From: Nemertoderma westbladi
Lineage: Eukaryota; Xenacoelomorpha; Nemertodermatida; Nemertodermatidae
Length of the DNA: 64,000 nt
Assembly (NCBI GenBank): GCA_032718475.1
Contig: JAUCBJ010006444.1
Coordinates: forward strand, 38,886-102,885
Reading direction: 5' to 3'
The notes below the pieces were generated by a model. It was not told the DNA's origin, did no database searches, and worked only from the letters and a program-made list of their open reading frames with translations. Positions 1-10,670 of the stretch are shown piece by piece (positions within the stretch are counted from its first letter, which is position 1; each line of letters begins with the position of its first letter). The position numbers and the translations under genes were made by a program.

Positions 1-57
1 TTAATAATTTAAAATTGATACTTGGAAAAATAATAGTTCGTGTTTCGGTATTAAGTT

Positions 58-291
58 TCAAATAGTTTGTTTTAAATAAAGCAATTCACTATCTAAATTA
101 TTGCATAGGCCTACAATTGTTACTGCGCCGCTGGGAAATAGCATTATAGTTAAATCATTACCTTTGTAGATAAACATGTTTGGCTTTAAGCAACTTTGAC
201 CTGTAATTTGCTGTGAAATTTTCTCTAGTTCAAATTTGTCAATGTTTTTTCTGGTAAACTGTTTATTGGTTAATTCTATTTTGTTGTTCAA
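58..291 (-). pseudogene. Short open frame, unidentified; faint TBP-like pattern
   Basis: A 77-residue open frame on the same strand as the polymerase relic, just downstream of it. It has no ATG; the first possible start is TTG, and an acceptor-like TTTTTCTAG lies directly upstream. The stretch around residues 36-62 (hydrophobic strand, a T-I-M-L-F-P-S-G segment, then V-T-I-V-G) resembles the strand-turn pattern of one half of a TATA-binding-protein fold. That is only a visual resemblance. It could equally be a random open frame or the edge of another gene of the same decayed element. Confidence 0.25.
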
Positions 292-990
292 TTTCTTATT
301 CTAGAAAAATAAAATTAAATCCTGATAGGGGGGATTACTACTCGTTTCGCCGGTCTAACAAGCTTAGTGCTATAGTGCCCGTATGGTTTGCTGCTATGTT
401 TACTACTCCAGTATGATTTCGTGTCCCAGAGCGTTAGTGCCTTCTTATAGACATGACCAGACCAGTATTAATTTGATGCTTTCTAGAAGTGAAGGTAGAG
501 TTATAGCGGAAGAGCATTGCCTCGTTTTCAAAACAGTCTGCATAATCCTCGTGTGTTAGTTGCTTAGAGACAACTGATCTAGATACACCTTTGGCGGTTT
601 TCTTGATTGGGGCATCGTAGGATTGAAAACTGTAGACCTTTGGTTTAAGGAAAACCCACTGTTTATACTGCAAACTGCAGCTCTCATCTTTTACGAAGCC
701 GAGAGCCGCTTTGTGTTTAATTGTATAGAGTCGGTGTTTTGTACTGTAGTTGGAAGTATCTAAGAAACCACCCTCAAACATTGCCCGTAGAAAGGTTAGC
801 TGTGGTGTATTAGTGACGCTTAGCATTAGAGAATCGGTGTCACCAGCTAGACAGTGAATCTGGCAATCCAGTTTTTGTTCTATAGGCTTCAGTTTGTTGT
901 AAAATAGGTCGTACATCTGTAGCTTAGATAGATCTAGTATAGTGCAACCGATGAACACGCCCTGCCCTGATTTAGGCAAATGGCCTCTTT

Positions 991-1399
991 AGTGAATGTA
1001 TGCACGCTCAAGTTAGGGGTGAAGACAATAAAAGATTCGTGGTTGGGCTTAGCTAAGAGCTAATCGCATTGATCATCACTATTGCATAACCTGAAAGAAA
1101 CGCGATGTCTAACCTTTTGGAGGCATTTCCCATACAAGGCATTGTTTATTAACTTATAAAATATAACCTCGAATGGGTTATTTGCTGCCAGTGAATGTAT
1201 GCCCGCTCATGTTAGGGGTAAAGGGTAAAGACAATAAAAGATTCTTGGTTGGGCTTAGCTAAGAGCAAATCGCATTGATCATCACTATTGCATGCATAAC
1301 CTGAAAGAAACGCAATCTCTAACCTTTTGGAGGCATTTCCCATACAAGGCATTGTTCATTAACTTATAAAATAGAACCTCGAATGGGTTATTTGCTGCC
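991..1399 (-). repeat. Tandem duplication inside the polymerase relic (two copies of about 200 bp)
   Basis: Positions 991-1189 and 1190-1399 are two adjacent copies of the same segment. They differ by scattered substitutions and small insertions; the second copy carries an extra AAAGGGT and an extra GCAT. Each copy encodes the motif B segment N-N-A-L-Y-G-K-C-L-Q on the - strand. The junction is head-to-tail without spacer. Confidence 0.9.
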
Positions 1400-3858
1400 T
1401 GTCTTTTATTTGTGTTAAAACTAGTGTAATCCTTGAAAATATATTTCTGTGAGAAATAGAATAGTGTAAGTTTAAGACCGAGCTTCAAATAGAGTTGAAG
1501 TAGCTTAATATGGATACCGTATTCAACCTTGTTAAACTGATGTAGTAGTAGCTTAGTACAGGTGTTGTTGTATGGTTTACAGGTAGCCGTATCGGTGAGA
1601 TTGTAATGCTCCCAACGATCTTCCATGTATTTGCTAAGAAAGGATTTAGGGACTGACATCTTCGCCGCTCCTAGAGGCAGATCGGCAGTCAAATCGTGAA
1701 TTTATTCCGGGTAATATAGATCAACTATGCAATAATAACCAGTGTCCCCACTCGCGTCTACTGTAGCTAGGTCTATGGGGGTAGTTACGAGTTTAATATT
1801 AGCGTAGGGAAGTTTCTAGCTCAGCGTGCAGCCGTAAAGGTTGTTCGCATTGATGGGAATTAGATATTTCTCGGGGAGACTGGAATCGTAGTCGGGTCTA
1901 TCGGGAATATTTGCGTCTACGCAATGTGTATTCAAGAATACTAGACCACCCCTAATATTTCTTTCAAAATCCGAGTAGATGGAAGCGTCTGATAATAAAT
2001 GAATTTCTGATTCCATGAATTTCAGCGCCGCGTTGTAAGTTAAACTCGGAGCTGTGAAGTACATTACGGGCTCGAGTCCATAATTAGTTAGACAGAGGGA
2101 TCGGAACTACTCGAAAGTATCAGCCAATAGGGTAACGTCTAGAACCAAATAGCCAATCATATAGTCGAAGATTGATGCACAGTTAAATTCATCCCAAGTA
2201 GTAAGCAGGCGCTGATAGTTGTCTGCGCTGCATTGCTCCAATTTGAGATCATTATAGAAGCTTTCTATTGAGGGGAGTGTGGGAGTGTAGTTTTGTGTAG
2301 GTTTGAAATATTTTGAATATAAGAATATGGGAATATGCCTTTGTTTTTTATTGTGTTATCGCTAATGTTGGATAGAGTTAGGTCATTTGAGCTAGTGTAT
2401 GGGGTATGGCTTTTGCTAGGTTACAATTATTTTTAGTGAGATAACTACTGAGATTATCTAGGCTGGCAGTCATAAATTGATAGGAATCTAGAAAATTAAT
2501 GGAGATACTTTCTTTAGCATTGGCTGTTGGTGTACTTGGATCGATTGGAAAGCTAACATTAAGGTGAATATAGGTTTTGGAGTTTTTTGGTATTGCAGTC
2601 ATTTTCCAATATGTTCTAGAACTATCGGTCATTCCTTCTTTTTAACTGTAAATGCATATCGAATTTTCTCCAGTTATAAAAAATAATATAAAAATTATTT
2701 CGTTTTAGTGATAGTTTCCTGTTACAGCTAATGCAAGAAGCCCCTCCATACTCCCTGCTATAATGGTCATGATCGCGGACTTTGGTACTGAGATTTTCAT
2801 TGAGGTTTAAATTATGAGAATTGGGTGCTAAATTACAGTTGCAGACGTAGCATTGTGTAGCGTGTAGTTTGTTGGCTAGTAGTGAATTGCATAGGGGCGT
2901 ATGTGTTTGTACTAGAAATGGACCAATCGTATAACTCCCTACAATGACTTTCCATAGCGGTTAGAAAGTCGCGCATTACATGGTTACTGCCATCGTCACG
3001 GCAAATTTGAACATCTGTTTTAGGAGGGTTAATTAATTTCTGATTTGCTACTGTATAAAAGGCTGCCGCGCTAGCTATATGTTTCTGTGGGAGTTTAATA
3101 TTGTTTGTAGGTTCTAGAATAGTTTCAATGTCGGCGTATATACAGAAAGGTGGGGATAGAGTCTTATCGGAACGATCAAATTTTACCAGGAGATTTTCGG
3201 GCATATACTCGAGCTGCCGTTTACCTGTATAGCAGCGTTCTCGATGTTCTTCTAATGAGTTGTCAGTATAAAAGGCTCTGAGTCAGCGTTCACAGTGCGT
3301 CTTATTGCCTGTAGAAGTAGCTTTTGTATTTATTAATCTATCTATGTTAGTAATAGCTACGTAGTGGGTGGGGTTTTTGGCTGTGGGTTCGATAAATAAT
3401 AAATTTAGTACAGTTTTACCGGAACAGTGCGTGCTATCTGGTTGACTTAGAATGGACAGTTCTTCTGTATTACTCCAATATAAAAGTATACATAAAAGTA
3501 TATATACAGTATAAAGGGTTTGCTTTCAGAAACTGGGGAATACCAGTTACTCTGTCCACTGGAAAACTTAAATTGGAAAAATCAAACATATTTAAGAAAG
3601 GATTATACGTTGATATTCTACTAATATTATTTTTTTTTCTATCAATTTTCTTATAATTCGCGGCGACCAATACTGCGTATTTAAAGCATTCCCCCAGCGG
3701 ACAGTCTACGCTTACGGTACATTGTTTATTTAATAATATTTTAGAATTATTAAAGCCTTGACCCTTTAAATAGTGGTTGCGTTGGGAGCACGCAATCTCA
3801 ATAGTTATTCGCTCGATAGCTATTATGCGCCAACCCGAGCAGAGGCAGAGAAACACAC

Positions 3859-4593
3859 TTAATAGCTGATCGATACGGTTGACGGCGCCAGAAACCAGTT
3901 ATTAAAGTCGTTATTATTTAGAATTTGATTATTGTTAGCGCTAGATTTAAAACAGAAGGATTCGATTTGAAAACCCTCACTGGTTTCACGTTCCATTACG
4001 AGGTTAATTGTAAGCCAGACTGTTAAAAAAGATCCCAAAGCAGTATGTAAATGGTTACTAACATGTTCTTGGATATGTTGAACATTTTCATTTAAAGTTA
4101 GTTCAACGTCGAGTCTTGTTTCGGAGAGTTCATTGCTATATGTAAACAGTTGTCCGTGTGCGCTTCCATTGGTGGGGGGTTGAAAGGGATTGTTTGGGGA
4201 AATAGGGTTATAATCTTGCGATGTTGATGTTACGTTATTGGAGCCACCACCGACTTGTTCCGGAGTAGAGTTGATGGGGGATGACTGGGAGTTAGCTGGA
4301 GTTTTGCGTTTCCACAAAAAAAGACGAGTGTAGCATTCATGCTCAGTGAAGGAAGATAGGGTGAGCGACTCCCCGCAGCGGCAATCGGCTGGCTCATTTA
4401 CGTATGTAAATCCTGTTCCTCCCTGAGGACATTAAACCAGATGGCCAACCATTGTCTTCTTTTCGGAGGACCAAGTCCGGCAACAGTCACATCTGTACTG
4501 CGCAAAATGTATTTTGATATGGGATTTTAGATTATCACTCCGCATCTCTTTGTCGCAGATGGGGCAGCTGACCTTATTCGTTGATCTTGGCAT
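3859..4593 (-). pseudogene. Zinc-finger N-terminal extension of the polymerase relic
   Basis: The ATG at 4593 opens a 53-codon frame ending in TAA (4432-4434). The same frame continues uninterrupted to 3859, so one stop separates what was probably a single protein start. The first 53 residues hold a classical C2H2 finger (C-P-I-C ... H-I-K-I-H) and a second finger-like segment (C-D-C-C ... H). After the stop follows C-R-C-G-E-S...H-E-C, a third metal-binding-like cluster, then a low-complexity Asn/Pro/Ser linker. The role is presumably DNA binding; that is inference. Confidence 0.6.
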
Positions 4594-5524
4594 CTTGAAA
4601 CTAGAAATAAAAATTGTTTATTTGTAGCAGTCAACAGTGTCTAGTGTAGTACTGCTAGTATGACAGCAGTTAGGCAGTGGTGATAAGCATGACACAATAG
4701 TGATGGCAGTTATTATTTGCGGAAAGAGGCCTTATAAACAGCAGTCAACAGACAGTGTCTAGTGCAGTAGTGGTAGTGATATAGTCTGCCAGAAGTCAGA
4801 CGTAGCGTTAACCATTACAAATCAGCGGTAGGCCTAGCTAATCGCTCTGCGAGATCTCAGTTAGTCAGTAGGATATATAGTGAAAACTGCTCAGTAGGGT
4901 CTATATCGCTACTATGTCGTTAGGCTAAACTCGATTGATCAGGTAGTCAGGTAGACAAGCAGGCAGGTAGATGTAGGCCTATTGATCGAATGCTTCGATC
5001 GCAGTTTAGGCTATCGGTACCACAGTATTTAATGACAGTATTTAATAATGAGCCTACTGCCCATCGGTTTAGTAAAACTATAGATTTGGACTATTAGGGC
5101 TATTTTACCGGGGTATACTGCAATACTGTTGTACCGGTAGATATTAAATGTAAATTGTTTGCTAGCGGTATCGGTCAGTCAGAAGTACAGTTAGATGGTG
5201 ATAGGCAGATTTTACTTATGGTAACAGTTAATATTCATGGAAAGATGAAGTTGGGATGTTCGTTGGCGACGAGGAAGTTGGTTGACGAGGATGGCGACGG
5301 AGTTTATTTAGTGTTATAATGGAATGATATTGGAAATTAACGGAAATTAAGTTGGAAATATTACGCGGCGGATTTGCAGAAGTTAGTTGTCGACGATGAA
5401 CGATAACGCGGCGAAATCACAATAATACAACTCGACAAGTGGATTGTTGATTGATGATAATAAATAAAACTCTTAATAAATAATAATAAACTCGAAAACA
5501 AAATAGTAATAAACGATGATAGTC
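4594..5524. other. Non-coding stretch between polymerase relic and copia insertion
   Basis: I see no gene here. A 25-30 bp phrase beginning GCAGTCAACAG and ending in TGTCTAGTG plus AGTA/AGTAG occurs at 4627-4651 and again at 4741-4770 (direct repeats). The rest is AT-rich with many short TAG/GTA-containing near-repeats. It may be the upstream part of the polymerase element. Confidence 0.5.
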
Positions 5525-5529
5525 GTAAC
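5525..5529. repeat. Target site duplication, left copy (GTAAC)
   Basis: Five bases directly before the TG of the 5' LTR, identical to the five bases after the 3' LTR. Confidence 0.95.
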
Positions 5530-5778
5530 TGTGAATAATCTACTGTATGGATCAAATACGAGATACTGTACTACTAGGAACCGACCCTATTGACTGAAGT
5601 TATACGCGAGATACTGTACTGATGTTGTACCGGTACTGGTTGAGGGTGTTGAGTATGTAGTATGCTATAGTAGAAGGATCCGTACCTCAGCATAGCACTG
5701 TCTGACTGCCTATATAACTATACTGCAATATACTGATATACGTATTATATGATATACGATCATCTTATTATATTAACA
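5530..5778 (+). repeat. Copia 5' LTR
   Basis: Starts TGTGAATAATC and ends ATTAACA, the usual TG...CA ends; 249 bp. It differs from the 3' LTR by C/T in AAATACGAG versus AAATATGAG and by T/G in GTACTACT versus GTACGACT. Confidence 0.97.
5711..5717 (+). promoter_or_regulatory. Possible TATA box of the copia LTR
   Basis: TATATAA lies about 60 bp before the LTR end, a plausible place for the core promoter. There is no supporting data beyond the match; the LTR is AT-rich and has other TATA-like words near its end. Confidence 0.35.
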
Positions 5779-5791
5779 TGGTACAGGCTAA
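5779..5791 (+). other. Possible primer binding site
   Basis: The sequence directly after the LTR begins TGGTACAGG. TGGTA fits the CCA-ending 3' terminus of initiator-methionine tRNA, often used by copia elements, but the match does not clearly extend further. Confidence 0.35.
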
Positions 5792-5879
5792 TCTGGGACA
5801 TAATTAAAAATTATCTGCTATAATACATTGCTAGTGTTGAGAGTTAAAGGTTCACTTCCGTTTGGCGATCCGGTATACA

Positions 5880-6902
5880 ATGACGACACGGTACCGACCA
5901 GCCCCAACACTGCACGATGATACTGACTACAGAATATGGAAGAATAAAGTAAAACTGTGGCAGTTCACATCGGAAGATTCCGCAGCTAAGCAGGGTGCAG
6001 AACTTGCAAACGCAATAAAGGGTAAAGCGGAAGTTCCAGTCAGTGATATGCCATTTGAGGAAGTTGCCTGTGTCAACGGAGTTGAAAACATCATAAAGAA
6101 ACTCGATGAATACTTTGAGGCAGACAATTCCCTGCAGGCCTTCACAGCCTACCGCACATTTGTACGTTACTATCGGCCATCAGATTGTTCTATGCGAGAT
6201 TTCCTTATGAAATACGAGAAAAATTACAATGACTGCAAAAGACATGGAATGCCATTACCTGAAGAAGTACAAGCTTTCCAACTACTCGAATCTGCTAATC
6301 TTCCACACAGTGATCACCAACTTGCCTTGGCCACTTGTACTGTAATAAAATTCAAAGATATGAAGTCCCAGATCTTAAAGATCCACAAAGACCTCACTGA
6401 GGCCTTGCCTGCGACTAATGAACAACCAATAATTCCCCGCGACTCTGCTAAAATCAAAATAGAATTTAAAACCGAGGAAGCACTTGCTGCGGCCGAGTAT
6501 TACTCTTCCAGTTATTCTTCCGACTCTGAAACAGAAGAAGCATATTACGGCGGAAGGCAATATAACCGTTTCCATCGACCAAACCAATCCAACTATTCAC
6601 GGAAACACAGCAAATCTGGCAAACATTCATATAAACCGCATTATAAACAACGCCCCATGGATTCTGGTTATTATTACAACAAACCACACATCCACGAATC
6701 TACATCGGCTTCGAGGCACCAACGCAACCCCCCCGGCCGTGATGGTCGGCCTATGAAGTGCCATATCTGTGAATCAATTTATCACCTCTCCAATAATTGT
6801 GACCTAAATAAACCAGCTACAAAAATTACATTATTCACAGATGACGACACAATTTCTCAGTCTAGTCTGTCTTCCTTGCGGAAACTCTCGGAATGGCTGT
6901 AG
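5880..6902 (+). CDS. gag: Copia Gag polyprotein
   Basis: Structural protein that forms the intracellular virus-like particle of the retrotransposon. The first ATG is at 5880; the frame is open from 5862 through a TTG. The roughly 340-residue protein starts with a helical capsid-like domain of the copia Gag type (about residues 15-180, with L-D-E-Y-F and D-F-L-M-K-Y-E-K-N-Y). A Ser/Tyr/His-rich linker follows, then a CCHC zinc knuckle near the C-terminus (C-H-I-C...H...C, spacing C-x2-C-x4-H-x4-C) for RNA binding. It ends at TAG 6900-6902 and overlaps the protease frame by about 37 bases. I see no convincing slippery heptamer in the overlap, so the frame change is more likely an indel than programmed frameshifting. 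Confidence 0.88.
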   Translation: MTTRYRPAPTLHDDTDYRIWKNKVKLWQFTSEDSAAKQGAELANAIKGKAEVPVSDMPFEEVACVNGVENIIKKLDEYFEADNSLQAFTAYRTFVRYYRPSDCSMRDFLMKYEKNYNDCKRHGMPLPEEVQAFQLLESANLPHSDHQLALATCTVIKFKDMKSQILKIHKDLTEALPATNEQPIIPRDSAKIKIEFKTEEALAAAEYYSSSYSSDSETEEAYYGGRQYNRFHRPNQSNYSRKHSKSGKHSYKPHYKQRPMDSGYYYNKPHIHESTSASRHQRNPPGRDGRPMKCHICESIYHLSNNCDLNKPATKITLFTDDDTISQSSLSSLRKLSEWL

Positions 6903-7174
6903 TCGATAGTGGCTGTACTTCTACAGTCTGTGGTGAAAAATGGTTACAGGTTCACATTGATACACTTTCCTGTGCAGACAGGCGTCCTATCAAAATTAAT
7001 GATAGCACTGCTTCATTTAAGTTAGGAGACGGAGAACGATGGCACTCACTTAGACTAGTCACTATTCCTATCCACATTGGACCCCGGAAAGTTTTCCTGG
7101 AAACTGATGTTGTTCAATGTAATGTGCCTCTTTTGTTTTCTAAAAGGTCTCTCAAGAATGGTTGTGGCAAATAA
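6866..7174 (+). pseudogene. pol: Copia protease segment, out of frame with gag and integrase
   Basis: Aspartic protease that would process Gag-Pol. The active-site motif V-V-D-S-G-C-T-S-T appears directly after the end of gag, and the frame runs about 100 codons to TAA at 7172-7174. Its frame differs from both gag and the integrase part. The sequence in the next frame continues the domain naturally at the A-rich CAAATAAAC (about 7168-7176), as if one A had been lost. Copia elements usually carry one uninterrupted Gag-Pol frame, so I read this as a lesion. Confidence 0.8.
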
Positions 7175-9504
7175 ACTTTGAGCATGATGAAATCCACATT
7201 CTTGGTATGATACTTCCCCTGCAAGTGTCAACAACGGGACACTACTGTCTTCAACTGTCACGTTCTGGAAACAATGAAGCTGATACTACCAACCGAGTAC
7301 TATTCTCAAATCTGCTTAATGGTAGGGATGAAGTTGACCTAAAGCGCACTATAATTAAACTACATAAACAATTTGCACATCCTTCCCCTGAAAAGTTGGA
7401 AAAGCTCATTAAAGATGCTGCTGACAATCTACAGACAGCAAGTATTATCCAGAAAGTAAGCCAACAATGCAATATTTGTAAAATTTTCAAGAAACCTCCA
7501 CACCACCCTACAGTTTGTTTCCCTCTTGCAAATTCATTTAACGAAGTAGTCGCCATGGATCTCAAAGACATCCAACCAGGCACCAAAGTATTACATGTGA
7601 TTGATCATGCAACCCGCTACTCACAAGCTGTAGTCATACAAAACAAGAAAAAGGAGACCATAATTAAACATATATTTGACCTCTGGATTCGTGTCTTTGG
7701 ACATCCTGGAAAATTCTTATCTGACAATGGTGGTGAATTTTCTAACAGAGACATGCAGGATCTTTGCGAAAAGTTTAATATCAAACTCTGTACTACCGCT
7801 GCCGAATCACAGTGGTCAAATGGACTCATAGAACGTCACAAGGCTACTCTAGGCTGCACTGTAAATAAAATGTTAGCCGAACAACCGATGGATATCCACA
7901 TCGCTGTACACTGGGCCTGCAGTGCTAAGAATGCCCTTAGTACTGTATATGGATTCTCACCTAATATCCTGGTATTTGGGCGGAACCCAAACTATCCTAA
8001 CAACTTCGACAATAGACTTCCAGCCAATCAAACGGAATTCCACAGCAAATTGGTACAAGAAAATCTCACTGCACTGCATAGCGCACGCGAGGCATTCATT
8101 CAACAAGAGGCTAGCGAGAGATTGAGGCGGGCAATTTGTAGACAAACAATAACATATGCTGATCAACAATTTAGCATAGGGGACGAAATCTACTATAAGA
8201 GAGATTACAGCGCTCAATGGCAGGGTCCAGCCAGAATCCTTGGCTGCGATAATAAACAAATACTTATCAAACACGGCGGTTCATACCTTCGCCTGCATCC
8301 ATGCCGCCTTATGCATGTCAGTGATGATCCATATCAACAGTTACCAGATAACAATGCACCAATGGAAAGACTTATTTCAACTCAACAAGAGACTGCCAAT
8401 GAACTATCAGAAGAAGTCGAAACTGTACCAGACAATCCAGATTTCCAGCAAATACACATGCCAAATGAACAAGATGTAGTAGAACAGATAAACACGGATT
8501 TAAATATGCCAAATGAACAAGTATTGGTAGAACCTGACAACATTGCCCAAGATCCTCAACAGGCAAACAAGAAAACACATAAAGTTCCAAATCGAGATGA
8601 GCGAATTGAATTTAAACTTTACAATGACAATCAATTACATAAAGCAAAAGTCATTAGCCGCGCAGGAAAAATGACAGGCAAACACTGGCATTGGATTAAT
8701 ATTAGGGAAGATGGTGAGGATAATGACAAAAGTATAAGTATAAAAGACCATATAGAGAACTGGCAACCTGAAACTAATATCATGGATGAAACCAACCAGA
8801 ACATAGAAGCCATGTTCACTGAAGATGTGTTTAAGGATCCAAAATATGATGAAGCCAAACAGGATGAGCTGGAAAAATGGCGTCAAATGGAAACCTTTGA
8901 TGAGGTCACTGACAGGGGACAACATGCCATCTCAACACGCTGGGTCTGTCGAGAACAACTGAAAGCCGGAATATTAATTGCTAAAGCGCGTCTATGCGCC
9001 AGGGGTTTTGAGGATGATCCAAATATACAAACGGATTCACCAACTTGCAGCAAGGAGAATATTCGCATAGTGCTATCCATAGCAGCCTCAAACAAATGGA
9101 TAATACATAGTATTGATATCCGAAGCGCTTATCTTCAGGGTCAGGCACCAAACCGAGAAATATTTCTCAAACCACCAAGGGAGGCTAATACAAATAAACT
9201 ATGGCTTCTCAGACGATGTGTCTATGGATTGAATGAAGCTGGGCGACGATGGTACTTTCGTCTCAAGGAAGTTTTCTGTGAATGCAAGTGCCAAATGTCA
9301 TCATTGGATCCGGCAGTTTTTTACCTCATTGTCAATCAAGAACTACAGGGCATCGCGACAACCCATGTTGATGATATACTATACTATGGCACTAAAAGGT
9401 TCGAAGGTGTCATACAGGAACTAAAAACTGAGCTTCAAGTTAGCACTGAAGAAAGTATGAAATTCAACTATGTCGGCATCAAAATATCAGGAATCTACAA
9501 ATAA
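7162..9504 (+). pseudogene. pol: Copia integrase and reverse transcriptase
   Basis: About 780 codons. The integrase has the HHCC zinc domain (H68, H73, C103, C106) and a DD35E catalytic core (D133, D188, E224, with S-D-N-G-G-E-F around the second Asp). A charged Gln/Asn-rich linker follows (about residues 390-540). The reverse transcriptase (about 590-780) contains R-W-V-C-R, the metal-binding D in I-D-I-R-S-A-Y-L-Q-G, L-N-E-A-G-R-R-W-Y, and T-H-V-D-D at 734-738, where the usual YVDD has His in place of Tyr. The frame stops at TAA (9502-9504), inside the RT thumb region. The same domain continues one base on, after the A-run in TACAAATAAG. Domain order and motifs make the copia assignment secure. 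Confidence 0.93.
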
Positions 9505-10325
9505 GATACAAATCGACCTAAACAACTATACCCACAAAATACAACCAATTGAACTAAAAGCCAACCGTGATAAGAATTGGGCATTGACGGATGACGAAAG
9601 GAGCAGTCTTCGTGTTCTCTGCGGCCAGCTGAACTGGGCTGCTACCCAAGGTCGACCTGACATAGCATTTGAGTCCTGCCACCTATCCAGTTGCTCCAAC
9701 TGTTGCTGATGTACGATTAGCCAACAAAACAGTGAAGAAAATCCAACAATTACCAGTGGAGATACCATACCGAAACCTTGGGAAACCACAAACCTGGAAT
9801 GTTGTCATTTATTCAGGTGCTAGCTGGGCCAATTTGCCTAGTGGTGGGTCACAAGGGGCTTTTGTCATATTCATTGTGGGACACAATGGAAGTGCAAATG
9901 TAATTCAGTGGCAGAGTAAACGTCTCCGCAGAGTAGCTAAAAGCACACTAGCCACAGAGACAATGGCAGCTTTAGAAGCAGCTGAAGCAGCTGTTCTACT
10001 AGCATCTTTCATCGCCGAAATTCACCAAATCCCACGTCCCCCTATACATCTCCTAGTGGATAATGAGAGTCTCGCAAATGCTGTTCGCTCAACAACCTCT
10101 GTGGAAGAACGACGTCTCCGTGTTGACATTGCTGCTCTACGCGAGATGCTTGAGAGGAAGGAGCTCGCATAATTAACATGGGTGCCGGCCAGGCTCCAAA
10201 TGGCAGATTGTCTCACCAAACAAGGCACCAGCCCTTATAGACTCATGGACGCAATTCAGGGCCAAGACTTTGAGATGACAACTCTTACCTTCATAAACAC
10301 AAAGACAGAGGATGGGAAGTGTTGA
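9470..10325 (+). pseudogene. pol: Copia RT C-terminus and RNase H, broken frames
   Basis: The end of RT continues in a second frame (about 9505-9670, with Q-L-N-W-A-A-T-Q-G-R-P-D-I-A-F), then shifts again to a third frame carrying RNase H. In RNase H the motif normally read as Y-S-D-A-S appears as Y-S-G-A-S (codon GGT), so the first catalytic Asp is lost. T-L-A-T-E-T-M-A (second acidic residue) and V-D-N-E-S-L are retained. A TAA at 10170-10172 interrupts the frame just before L-T-W-V-P-A, A-D-C-L-T-K and the C-terminal tail, which ends at TGA 10323-10325. RNase H would therefore be inactive even if the frame were read through. Confidence 0.85.
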
Positions 10326-10403
10326 ATATCATATACTGTATTACACATGCTGAATATCCCACTTTATACTGTTATACATATCCCTATTTGTCAAAGAAAT
10401 AAC

Positions 10404-10416
10404 AGAAAAGGGGGAG
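10404..10416 (+). other. Polypurine tract of the copia element
   Basis: AGAAAAGGGGGAG lies directly before the 3' LTR and is the expected plus-strand primer site. Confidence 0.85.
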
Positions 10417-10665
10417 TGTGAATAATCTACTGTATGGATCAAATATGAGATACTGTACGACTAGGAACCGACCCTATTGACTGAAGTTATACGCGAGATA
10501 CTGTACTGATGTTGTACCGGTACTGGTTGAGGGTGTTGAGTATGTAGTATGCTATAGTAGAAGGATCCGTACCTCAGCATAGCACTGTCTGACTGCCTAT
10601 ATAACTATACTGCAATATACTGATATACGTATTATATGATATACGATCATCTTATTATATTAACA
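10417..10665 (+). repeat. Copia 3' LTR
   Basis: 249 bp, two differences from the 5' LTR, TG...CA ends. Confidence 0.97.
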
Positions 10666-10670
10666 GTAAC
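10666..10670. repeat. Target site duplication, right copy (GTAAC)
   Basis: Identical to the five bases before the 5' LTR. Confidence 0.95.

Larger units (their letters stand above)
434..4593 (-). pseudogene. Decayed protein-primed family B DNA polymerase (Polinton/adintovirus-like)
   Basis: Blocks of one large polymerase can be followed in order along the - strand, interrupted by stops and frame changes. The N-terminus (4593-3859) has two zinc fingers, an in-frame TAA at 4432-4434, a third finger-like C-x-C...H-x-C cluster and a Ser/Asn/Pro-rich linker. Next come an N-terminal domain (3856-3470), the exonuclease motif Y-A-D-I-E near 3122-3136, and the conserved stretch L-D-S-Y-Q-F-M-T-A-S-L-D (about 2500). 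Polymerase motif A reads I-N-A-N-N-L-Y-G near 1831-1854 with the catalytic Asp changed to Asn. Motif B (N-N-A-L-Y-G) is present twice, and motif C (G-D-T-D-S) lies at 830-844. This order is that of protein-primed B-family polymerases such as those of Polintons and adintoviruses. No capsid, integrase or terminal repeats are visible, so the parent element is not certain. Clearly non-functional. Confidence 0.85.
5530..10665 (+). mobile_element. Ty1/copia LTR retrotransposon, full length but with mutated pol
   Basis: A complete 5,136-bp element: 249-bp LTRs at both ends, gag, then protease, integrase, reverse transcriptase and RNase H, an order diagnostic of Ty1/copia (Pseudoviridae-type). It is flanked by the perfect 5-bp target duplication GTAAC (5525-5529 and 10666-10670). 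The LTRs differ at only two positions by eye, so the insertion is recent. Despite this, pol changes frame four times and has an in-frame stop, so this copy could not make its own Pol, unless some of the indels are assembly errors. It is inserted in DNA with no recognised gene, upstream of the DAAM exons. Confidence 0.95.

Noticed and set aside
6866-6902. Programmed -1 frameshift between copia gag and protease
   Set aside because: No slippery heptamer is visible in the overlap, and other frame changes in the same pol are clearly indels.
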